A stretch of DNA of 64,000 bases from Hemileia vastatrix (Eukaryota > Basidiomycota > Pucciniomycetes > Pucciniales > Zaghouaniaceae), in the NCBI GenBank assembly GCA_030280995.1, contig JASXTE010000001.1:5171501-5235500 (forward strand), in the 5' to 3' direction. The notes under the pieces were generated by a model. That model searched no databases. It saw only the letters and a program-made list of their open reading frames with translations, and was not told the DNA's origin. Positions 51,201-61,558 of this stretch are shown piece by piece (position 1 is the first letter of the stretch; every line of letters starts with the position of its first letter). Made by a program: the position numbers and the translations under genes.

Positions 51201-54200
51201 GTTTTATATGTGAAATTCAAATTTAAAAATAACCAATCACCACAGAAAAATTGGGGGGGTATTGCTAGCAATACCCCTTGCTTAAACTCCATTGAGCCAC
51301 AAATCTATGCCTAAATTATGCACACATCATTTCCATGGAGGAAATTGTTTGGCCTTACATTTAGTCAGATATTTGTCACAAATTGAGCTGAATATAAACC
51401 TACATTGATCACCATTTGATCTTGCAAAATCCTAATTTGATAATGAGTTGAACTCCCTTAGAGCTCACTTTGATCTAACATAAGCTTTTGCATATCCAAT
51501 ATGTCAACTATTCACTTTAAAAAGATTCATAATGAATTTCAAATGGAATATCAGAACCAAAACCAGTAATTTTGAGTAAATGGCTCCTCAACATGATTAA
51601 TCTACAATAAAATACCATCAAAATTCAATCTGATTACTGAAAACTTTTGGTAAAATGACTAATAGATATTTAAATTGGAAAATAATATTCCATTTCTAAA
51701 TTTCAAATTCAAAATATAAATCCTCGTTTCAAATGTGAATTTTGTATATTCCTTGCATTGCTATATTATGAGAAATATTTGAGGTATTTTACACCTTTGT
51801 AAATATGGTGTTGTGCTGCTAGAAATTATCTCTGTTTGAAGTCAACTTTATTGAAGCTTGATTCCAGAATGATACATATTTTATAACTATTTTTAGATAA
51901 AAGTCACTAGTAATGAAGTTAGCCTTTTATCTGTCCTTTATTAAAACTCACTTAATCCTACTTAAATCCAAATTGACCCACAAAAACCTTATTCAAGATA
52001 TTTTTTAGCCTGGGTTGATTCAAGATTGGAGCAAAATATTATTTTACATATCCAATATGCCTATTGATTAAATTTCATCAAGCTTACTTAAAATTCACAT
52101 TAACATTAAATTTCACTGGAAATATTAAACACAAATCTTGAAAATATAGTATGTAAAATCAAAATAAATCTAATATAATATGCAAACAACAAAATTTTTT
52201 TCTTGATTTATTGAAACAAAATTTTTCATTTGTGAAAATAGAAAAAATAGTATCCATCCTGAATTTAGTTGAAATCAATGTTAATTTTATATAAGCAATC
52301 TTTATTGCTTAAAATAATAAAACTATATTTATGTAAAAAGTGATGTAGGAAAAAAATATTATTATATTTTTGATGCACTATCAATAAAATTGAAGATAGA
52401 GCATATCAAAAGTTTAAACTTAATTTCAATTTTGACATCATCATTTTATTTTATTTTACTTGAGTAGAAAACAGATTTTAAATCTCAATATAATTTTAAA
52501 TACCATTAGTTTGTAGATTTCAACATTTGAAACTATGAAATAAATATTTATGAAAGAATTTTACAATATTTTCCCTCCTTCTAAAAACTCATAAATCCAA
52601 CTTCAAATCTTCTAAACTTCACAAGTAACCACAATGCATTCTGAAAATTCTCTATATTTAAATAATTAAAGGTAAAAAAAATTATTTTTTTATTTTTTAT
52701 TTCAATTTTTGATAAATAATATATATATATATATAATTGCTTAAAAAGTCTAAGAGGGAACTTAATAGTGGTTTTGGCAATAGATATATAGATTCAACTT
52801 TCAAAAAATTTGTTTGGTATAAATTACAAAGACAAAAAGGATATATTTTGATGAAAGAATACTGATTTAGGTTCTCTTAAAATTTTATTAGCAATTTTTA
52901 TGGAATATCAATCCATGGTTATTATTCTTTATGATATTATCGTAGAATGTTTTCCTTTTTTAATATAATGATTTTCTATTGTGTGGTATGTAGGTTAAGA
53001 TAAGTTTAAAAGATTTATTGAAGATATATATACCAAACACAGTATAATCTATAGATTTATAACTATAACTTACTTTTCTGATGTTTTACATCATTGATAA
53101 GTAGCTCATGCATTACACAAGTAAATAATTATAGTCCCTGGAAGTAAGTCCTTGTGAATTTCAAATTTTTTGTTATTCTTAAAATAATTACTCAAATAAA
53201 CTGAAAATTTCTTCAATCATTTATTGAAAGAAGGAGTTTCGAAATCTTATTTTTTAGTTATAAAAGTTTGAGTTACTTTTCATATTATCAAATATAATGA
53301 ACATTTGTAAATTTTAACTTCAAAACTAGTGATCATAGCAAAGTAATACTGGAAAAATCAGATAAAAAGGGTGGAATAAAGTCATAGCACAACAGGAAAT
53401 GATACAAAATTTTTGATTTTTGGTTCACAAAATTCAACATATTTTTGACATATTTTTCCACCTTTATATAATGTTTAGTGGATTTTAAAACTATTATAAA
53501 AAAAAAGCTTAAAAATGTTTTTGATTTTTTTAAAAAAAATAAATATTTTTAGATCATTTTTTTAAAAAATATGTTTTATTTTTATGCTTTATCTACAATA
53601 GTTAGTAGTTTTTTTTTGCAGAAATTACTTGTTTTGATATTCTATTTTTGAATTTTTTAAGAGAGTTCATTGCATTAAAGTTTTGTATCAATTTTTCATT
53701 AAAACATTCTATTTTAAATCTAGAGATTTGGTTTTGAAATAATATATATTTTTATGTTAATTGACTCATTATTTTTGGATTGATAAATTATGTTAAAATT
53801 GAGATTGCTTATTTCTAGTGAGTGTACATCATAGTTGGTTTTCAAATCAAAGATTAATAAATGTTGAAATTTTGTAAAATTCTAAATATCTTTTAAACCT
53901 TTTTTATTTAAATAATGTTTAATGTTATGTAATCATTCTATAAGTAGAACAAAATTATAATCAGATAATGGTACATTGTTTTCAATTTCTAATACTAAAA
54001 TTCTATTCTACTTGAAACAATGTAAACTAAAGCTTGGTATCTTATATAAGAAACTCACAATTTTCAAAAATCATATTTCCAACTTTTTAAACATGATACA
54101 AATTAAAATATATTTTAAGAATAATTTCCTAATTAGTTTCAAATACATTAAAACAATGACCTCAATTTATTTAAATACTTAAACCATTCTGATGAGTGAA

Positions 54201-56096
54201 TTTCACAATCCTCTAAGTAACATATGGTTACCATTTATACACATATGCATGATTGCTCCTTTTGTTTAATTTTAGCTTAATCTAAAAAGGAAAATCTCAT
54301 GTTGAATATCAGCTATAGATAAACTGCTTATATTAGAAACTAATATTTAATATGATAAATTTGTTATTGAGTTTGGGAAACATTAATAAGTGTTGGGCAT
54401 TATAATTGAGCCATTTATTCAAGTAAATAAAAAAGGATGACCTTCTAAATATTTCATATATATATATATATATATATAATAAAAATTAATTATATAGTAG
54501 CATTTAACCATGGTCATATACTAATGTCATATAAAAAAAAGGATTGAACTAAAAATTTCAGAACAGAAAATAAAAATATGATGAGTTAATATTCTTGTTT
54601 ATATTTTCATATTTTGAAAAAGGCTTACTTAAGGGAGAAAATTATTTGGTTTTAGAGTACAAGAATTTCTAGATAAAAATCTTCACAATATAGTTTGACC
54701 CTCTCAAAAAGAAAATTCTAAAAATTTTGCTATCACATTTTATATATTTGTTAAGTAATAGAAAATGGAGTAGTGTCTTTGACAATGAAGCTTTAGAAAA
54801 TGAATTTCCTGAAAGCAACACTTCCAGCCAGGTTTCCCCTGGTTGGAAGTACTCAATTGAAATGTAAGGGACCCAAGCCAATTTCAAAGGCTTGGGTCAT
54901 AAATTAATGTTTCCAAAAAGAAGCCAGTAGTAATCTGGCAGCAATAAAAATTAAAATTTCTAATTAAAATACATAAATAAATAAAAATGTGTTCACATAA
55001 GATATACAACGCTCTGCAGCCGGTTAGAAATAGCTTTCCATTGTTACACATAGAAACAAAATCAAATGTTTCTTTCAGCAACATTGACCATGTTTTGATA
55101 TTTTGAGTCAAGTAATATCAGGAAAAAGGTCAAGGCAAAAAAATTGCACACTTAAAAATCTACCAATTTTATATGGTGGGGAGGTTTATATTTTAGAAAT
55201 AGGTGGTGCACATTATAGTTCCCTTTAAAAAAATTTGAAAATGAAATAATTTTGACCCAATGTGAATTTAAATGTGATGAGTGTATGTTTTTTAGCTACA
55301 TGAAACACAGTAGCTAGAATTATGTGGTGTCAATTTTTTTTAGATGTGAAATTCAGCATTCCACAAACCTTCATCTGTACAACATGCAGCTAAGTAAATT
55401 CTAGCTGGAATTAGTATATGAATAGGAATAAATGATCATGCTGCGTACAGTGCCTTGGCAACATTATTCTTGGAATTTATATGAAGTTTATCATATGACC
55501 GGGAGAGCTGCATTTTTTTGAAAAAGAGATCAGTGAAAATTCATGATATCCACATCTGTTTGCCACCAAATTTATTGTTTCTTTCTATGTCTCACTTTCC
55601 TTTTTCAAAAATTATCAATCATATTTTTGCTTTATCATCTTGAATTATTGGTACTATTTTCTTGACTTTATCTGATTACCAGTAAGCAAATTCTTCTTTC
55701 TAATGATTTTCATATCATTTTGGTTTGTTACTCTTTTTTACACTTTTGACAAGTTAATCTAATAATTCTAATTCTGAATTTATTTTTAATGTATCTTTTA
55801 CTGTACCCTTTTAAATCATTATCAAAAAATTCTTTTTCAGTTAACTTAAAGTTTTTTCATTTGTTTGTCAATTTACTTTTCTTTATTCCTTATCAGAAAT
55901 GTTCAATTTATTTATCTAACTATTTATTTTTTTAAATTTGATTATAAAGTAAACTTTATAATTAATATTGATCAATCAGCTACAAATGAAAGAAGATTTT
56001 ATAGACAGGTAAGTTCATGTTTTGCTTATCATTTTTCTATATTTCTTTAATACTATCTCAAACATTATATTATTAATATGAAAAGTAAAACATCAT
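48282..56096. other. AT-rich gene-poor DNA
   Basis: Nearly 8 kb without a convincing gene on either strand. Seen inside: a possible diverged LTR (about 50690-51240), a 22-bp perfect palindrome (51256-51277), and AT microsatellites at 52720-52735 and 54460-54478. Could be old decayed transposons. Confidence 0.6.
50690..51240 (-). repeat. Possible diverged LTR related to the RT-E family
   Basis: AAAACCCTCCTCCTTATATACCC near 50905 resembles CAAAATCCCTCCTTACTTATACCC of the RT-E LTR, and several flanking landmarks (GTGTGTAATTCCTATAT; AAGGGAATAAAAGGACC) fall in the same order. Ends and duplications are not identifiable. Confidence 0.3.
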
Positions 56097-56442
56097 CTCA
56101 TACTTGCTGAAAGCATACAGGATAATGTTTTGCTTTTCATAATAATATTTAGATTGTTTGTACTTTACCTTTAATTTATTGATTTTTAAGTTGTTTCAAA
56201 GTCTCATACTTGCTGAAAGCATACAGGACAATGCTACAATTTAAAAATTAATAATTTATTGAAGTATAACTTTCTAAGTCAATATATTGGTCAGATCAAG
56301 ATTTTTCATTAAATATATGTAGATATAATAATTCTGTAAATTTTTTAATATTACTAGTGTATTGGAGTTATACTTTCATTATATTATTAATATTAAGTGT
56401 AGAGCCAAATCTTGTACTTGCTGAATGCATACAGGATAAAGC
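56097..56442 (+). repeat. Three copies of a ~30-bp repeat next to RT-E
   Basis: TACTTGCTGAAAGCATACAG occurs at about 56101 and 56207, and a variant TACTTGCTGAATGCATACAG at 56416. Spacings are about 105 and 209 bases, as if from a 105-bp tandem repeat with one unit lost. Confidence 0.7.
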
Positions 56443-56478
56443 TATACTCTTTATATGTATAATTTAATAAAGTATACC

Positions 56479-57656
56479 TGTCAGTATAGTCTAGTATATA
56501 AGTATGATATAATAGTGTTTATTTATGGTCCTACTACTTATTGATAAATGATTTAGTGATTAAACCTCAGGGGAAGACTAATAGAATAGTTTTACTCAAA
56601 TAAAACTCACAATACTTGGATTTAAGTGCATGCTAGTGGTGGAAAATAGATGAATAAAATATAGTTATAGCTTTATATAAAGATAAAATCAATTTATAGT
56701 GGCTTTATAATATATTTCTGAATGCTAATAATTGTATAGTAGTGTTTGTTGGAGTTGTAGTAATTTAATGATGATAAATAACCATCAAAATCCCTCTTTA
56801 CTTATACCCAAATCCACTGGAGTGCACAGACCTTCAATCCAGATGGTGTCACTGCTATCCCCGGCAATTACAGCACTGTGAGGGCCCATCACCTCCCCAT
56901 GGCGTCCACTTCAAGCATTTTCAACACCCAGACCTCCAGTAAGGACCCTCCATCACTATTAATAATAACACTGATCCATACCATAAATAGAAAATCCAGA
57001 TAAAAGCGGATACCATAAAGAAACAGGTAAAATAAACAATCAAAAAGAGATTTAATGAAACTAAAAGCATATAAAGGAAACAAATAAAATTTCCAAGCCC
57101 CCAATAACATCCCCAAGCATCCACATTAACCCAGAAACATCCTTCCAACCCATAAATCCGTGAATAACCATCCAAGGAAGTAATTTGAGTTGTCCAAACT
57201 GGGTGTATGCGCCTGATATAGGTGTCTATGCTTCTTTAGGCGTTGTGAGTCCACTGATTTCGTCCATATGACCTAAAATAAGCAGAAAAACAAAGGTTAT
57301 AGGCTATTAAGGGGCTAAAACCCACTTATATACCTAAATATACATAATATACTGCATATTTCACTGAATATGAGATTTATGTATACATATAAGCTTATGT
57401 ATGTCAATAATTACTTCATATCACTTAAGATAAGTATATTATGACTCCATTAACACCTTAATAAATATTATTAGGCCATGGATAAGCTATTTAAACTATT
57501 ATAAGTTATATAATAGAATAATAATTATATATATATATAATAAAATAATATATATTAATATTTTAACCTTATTTTTAAGATATAAGCTTAATCTACTTAA
57601 GGTTATCTTATTTTAAGCATAATAAATACTCAGTCCTAAGGATATTTAGGCTGACA
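56479..57656 (-). repeat. 3' LTR of RT-E
   Basis: 1178 bp, TGTCAGTATAG...CTGACA on the plus strand, colinear with the solo LTR at 14010-15189. Flanked on the outside by ATACC. Confidence 0.92.
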
Positions 57657-57668
57657 CTTCCTCACCCC
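57657..57668 (-). other. Polypurine tract of RT-E
   Basis: Minus strand GGGGTGAGGAAG abutting the 3' LTR start TGTCAG; preceded by a T-rich run. Confidence 0.75.
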
Positions 57669-57779
57669 AAAAAAAACAATAAAAAAAATGTTAAGACATT
57701 TTAATTAAAACAAAGGAGTGAAATAATAAAAATAAAAATAAAAAATAATTTTTATAATACATATACTGAATGAACAGTA

Positions 57780-60700
57780 TTATTTAGATTTAAATTTTTT
57801 CAAGAGATTTTTAAGATCAGAGATTTCATTTTCTGGAATCCACTGGTCATATTCACTTGATTTATTTTTAAATCTTAATAGATACTCAACTCCCTTTTCT
57901 TTAGTAAGGTGTCTCTTTTTAAGTATCTTTTCAATTTCTGCCTTTTCAACTATTTCTTTAAGTTTCTGTTTATGCCTTCCTGATCTTCTTGGAAATAGAG
58001 CAGTATCATTGGAATGGTATGGTTTTATAAGAGAAATAGGAAATACTGGATGTTTTCTATCATATGGTGCATATAGAATAACCTCAACAGCATTATTACC
58101 AACCATCTTTTTAACTACAAATGGTCCAATGAATGGATCCTTCAATTTAACATTACCATTTAAATTGAAATGTAGTGTGGAAATAAGGACTTCATCACCC
58201 TCTTTGAACATTTTTTCTTTATGGGCTTTATCCCATCTTTTCTTTTCATACTCAAACGCCTTATTTATACATTCTTGAGCATGTTTTCTGCATAATTCCT
58301 GCATCTGAAGAAAAGATTTATTACCTGGATGAATATCCAATCTAGGTAACTTATTAAGAGTTTTAGCAGGGGTATTAGGTACATAACCCAACCATAACTC
58401 AAATGGATTTTTGCCAGTGACAGAATGTACTGTCCTATTATATGCAAATTCTAAACCTGGGATAAGGGTTACCCAATCATGCGTGAATTTGTCATTGTCT
58501 TTAAAGTTAAGACCAAAAGCACAGAATCTTCTTATTATATCTTCTAAGGTTTGTATCATTCTTTCTGCTAGCCCATCAGTTTGTGGATGGTGTGCTGTAG
58601 AAAGTTTTAATTGACACCCTGAAACATCCATAAGTGACGTCCAGAACTCAGAAGTAAATTTAGGATCTCTGTCAGAAACTATTGCTTTGGGGAAACCTGC
58701 TGTATTTAACATTTGTGTCCACCATAAAAAAGCTAAGTCCTTTGCAGAAACCTCTTTTTGGGTAGGAATAAATTTACACATCTTTGTAAATCTATCTACA
58801 ATTACCCAGCAGGAGTTATAACTTTTATGCCCTGCTATTGGCAAACCTGTTACAAAGTCCATGTTAATGATTTCCCATGGAGCTTTTGGTTGCTCAATTT
58901 GTTGTAATAAACCAGCTCTTTTTCCTGTTAATCTTTTAGATTTTTGAAAAAAATCACATGTTTCAACATATTTCTGAACATCCTCAGACATGTTAATCCA
59001 CCAAGCTGTGTTTTTTACTCTGGTTAATGTTTTATGGTAGTCAAAATGACCTGCTAATATATCAAAATGACATATACTTAACATTAACTCCTTCATTGAA
59101 GGGGGAATTACAATTACATTACTTAATTTTTTCCTGTAATATATAAAACCATCCTCAATGGAAAATTTTCCTTTTTCTAATGCCTCTTTATACTTAATTG
59201 GTAATGTTTTTATTAAAACATTCATTGAAGCATTAGATGGATCATTTAATATTGTAGTTAATTTAATCAAGTCAGGATCTGAATTATAATTATCAAGAAT
59301 TGATTGCATAAATTCATCCTCAAGATCTACAATATAAATGCCATAAATGTTAATAATCTCTGACTCAGGAACATAAGCAGGATAATCATCATTATTGGGC
59401 AGAGGTACTCTATATAACAGATCTACATTAGAGTGCAAGGTTCCTGCTCTATGTGTAATAGTCATCCGGCCTCTGTATTCTTGTACAGCTAATTGCCATC
59501 TAAACATGTGTCTATTAGGAGTTTTCATGTTTAAGAGTGACTTAACTGCACTACAGTCAGTTATTAACTCAAATTTTTGGTCTTCAAGGTAATAATGTAG
59601 CTTTTCAAGAGCCCATACTACTGCCAAACATTCAAGTTGAGTAGCACCATATTTCAATTCACCACTTCTTAGAGTACGTGAAATATAGCAGATTACTACT
59701 TCTGACATTTTACCTTCAATAAGTTGTTTTTGATGCAAAGCAGCACCCAGTCCAATTAAACTTGCATCTGTATATAATACAAAAGGTAATTGGAAATCTG
59801 GTAAACCCAAGATAGGAGCTGTCATTAAACATTCTTTCAACTTATTAAAAGCTTGTTGTCTTTCATTATTCCAAATGAAAGCTTCTGATTTCTTTATCAG
59901 TGTGGTCAGTGGTGCAGCAATTGATTGGTAGTTTTTTATATATTGTCTATAATAACCACACATTCCAAGAAAAGATTGTACATCCTTTACATTTTGAGGA
60001 ATGCCAATATTCTTTATTGCAGCCACTTTATTTTGGTCTACACATATTTGTAAGCCAGATACAATATGACCAAGCACTTTTAAAGATTCAAACCCAAATT
60101 TACATTTTTTCAATGCAAGGGTCATTTTTATTTCATCCATTTTCTGAAATACTTTCCTTAAATGGATTAAGTGTTCATCAAAAGTTTTAGAGAACACTAT
60201 GATGTCATCAATGTATACCATTAACCATCCCTCAATAATTTCATTATGGAATGTTATATCCATTAACTTCTGAAATACTGATGGAGAATTTTTTGGTCCA
60301 AATGGCATTCTGACATACTTATAAATTCCCATGTGTGTTGTTATCAACAAAAAGTTCTGTGAATTATTTTCAACAGGAATTTGATGGTACCCTTTATTTC
60401 CCTCTAGGCAACTTATATATTTAGCACCTTTAAGGGTAGCATGTATAGAGGCAATCCTTGGCAAGGGATAAATATCATCTACTGTAAATGTATTTAATGC
60501 TCTATAATCACCACACAGTCTTGCTTTATCTTTTTCATAAGAAATTAGCACTGGTGATATTACACAATATTTTGGTGTAGTTTCAACCTTCTCAAGAATG
60601 TTCATTTTTAATAACATCTTAATATTATCCTCTATGTCTTTCCTCTTCATTGGTGAAGCAGGGTATGGTTTCTTTTTAAGACTAGCAGGAATATTATCCA

Positions 60701-61454
60701 TATCACAGGTTAAACTAATCTTCATTTCATGATCTTTTACAAGGCCAAGTTCATTTGTAACATGTGCAAAATCCATTGGAAAAGCTTTAATTAATTCCAA
60801 AATATTATCTTTCTCAGTTTTACTTATCTGAGTGCCAAATGATGCTTTTGAAATTTCTGTTTCCAGAAGTTCCATCTCATTGGATTCTCTTCCTTTAGAC
60901 AGGGAATTTGTTACTGACTCAATGTGTAAGACTGTGTTAAAAGAATTTATTTTAAATTTCCTCTTACCATTCATGCCAATTGTAAAATTGTTATTAGCAG
61001 GGTCTAATTTTACACCAAATTTAGTCAGTATATCATTTCCAATGATAAAACAGTTACTACAGTTAGTATTATCCATTACTAAAAAGTCACAAGTTACCCT
61101 TACATAACCATGTTGGTGTTTAAAGAAAACAGCAGCTTTGTATTTACCAATGGGGTGTAGCACTGATCCAAAACCTCTCCAATTTTTATTTTGAAGTGGT
61201 TCAAGCTTAAACTTATATTCACTATCAATTTTCTGTAATGTATTAGTGGAAAAAACGGAACCAGCAGCTCCTGTGTCCAGTACTATATTAACATTTTCAC
61301 CAGAAATGATAGCTGGAACCGTGATAGGTGTCATTCTAAAGTTATCAGCTTGTATATCCTTAATGATTTCAGCATCCTCAAAATTCATTAAAGATTCATT
61401 TAAGTCCATATTTAATATTGGATTTTCAAAGATGGACAAATCATCTTCCAACAT
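57780..61454 (-). CDS. pol: RT-E Pol polyprotein: protease, RT, RNase H, integrase, chromodomain
   Basis: 1224 residues from the first ATG at 61454; the same frame is open upstream to about 61600. Protease VNIVLDTGAAGSVFSTN near residue 55; RT MPFGPKNSPSVFQKLMD and catalytic YIDD near 420; RNase H FVLYTDASLIGLGAALHQ near 563; integrase zinc domain HFDILAGHFDYHKT then CDFFQKSK, where the second cysteine of the usual CX2C is Phe; DDE core MDFVTGLP, IVSDRDPKFTSEFW and STAHHPQTDGLAERM; C-terminal chromodomain AEIEKILKKRHLTKEKGVEY then SSEYDQWIPENEI. Lengths and order are as in complete chromoviruses. The Phe substitution could impair integrase. Confidence 0.95.
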   Translation of the reverse strand: MLEDDLSIFENPILNMDLNESLMNFEDAEIIKDIQADNFRMTPITVPAIISGENVNIVLDTGAAGSVFSTNTLQKIDSEYKFKLEPLQNKNWRGFGSVLHPIGKYKAAVFFKHQHGYVRVTCDFLVMDNTNCSNCFIIGNDILTKFGVKLDPANNNFTIGMNGKRKFKINSFNTVLHIESVTNSLSKGRESNEMELLETEISKASFGTQISKTEKDNILELIKAFPMDFAHVTNELGLVKDHEMKISLTCDMDNIPASLKKKPYPASPMKRKDIEDNIKMLLKMNILEKVETTPKYCVISPVLISYEKDKARLCGDYRALNTFTVDDIYPLPRIASIHATLKGAKYISCLEGNKGYHQIPVENNSQNFLLITTHMGIYKYVRMPFGPKNSPSVFQKLMDITFHNEIIEGWLMVYIDDIIVFSKTFDEHLIHLRKVFQKMDEIKMTLALKKCKFGFESLKVLGHIVSGLQICVDQNKVAAIKNIGIPQNVKDVQSFLGMCGYYRQYIKNYQSIAAPLTTLIKKSEAFIWNNERQQAFNKLKECLMTAPILGLPDFQLPFVLYTDASLIGLGAALHQKQLIEGKMSEVVICYISRTLRSGELKYGATQLECLAVVWALEKLHYYLEDQKFELITDCSAVKSLLNMKTPNRHMFRWQLAVQEYRGRMTITHRAGTLHSNVDLLYRVPLPNNDDYPAYVPESEIINIYGIYIVDLEDEFMQSILDNYNSDPDLIKLTTILNDPSNASMNVLIKTLPIKYKEALEKGKFSIEDGFIYYRKKLSNVIVIPPSMKELMLSICHFDILAGHFDYHKTLTRVKNTAWWINMSEDVQKYVETCDFFQKSKRLTGKRAGLLQQIEQPKAPWEIINMDFVTGLPIAGHKSYNSCWVIVDRFTKMCKFIPTQKEVSAKDLAFLWWTQMLNTAGFPKAIVSDRDPKFTSEFWTSLMDVSGCQLKLSTAHHPQTDGLAERMIQTLEDIIRRFCAFGLNFKDNDKFTHDWVTLIPGLEFAYNRTVHSVTGKNPFELWLGYVPNTPAKTLNKLPRLDIHPGNKSFLQMQELCRKHAQECINKAFEYEKKRWDKAHKEKMFKEGDEVLISTLHFNLNGNVKLKDPFIGPFVVKKMVGNNAVEVILYAPYDRKHPVFPISLIKPYHSNDTALFPRRSGRHKQKLKEIVEKAEIEKILKKRHLTKEKGVEYLLRFKNKSSEYDQWIPENEISDLKNLLKKFKSK

Positions 61455-61558
61455 ACAGACTTCATTTTCATCACTATATGAGATATTTCTGTCATAATCA
61501 CTTGATTCTTTACTTTTTTCAGTTTCAGTTTCAGATTCACGTTGATTTTCAACAATAT

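Noticed and set aside
54460..54478. TA dinucleotide run as a functional site
   Set aside because: Ordinary microsatellite; similar runs occur at 15058 and 52720.
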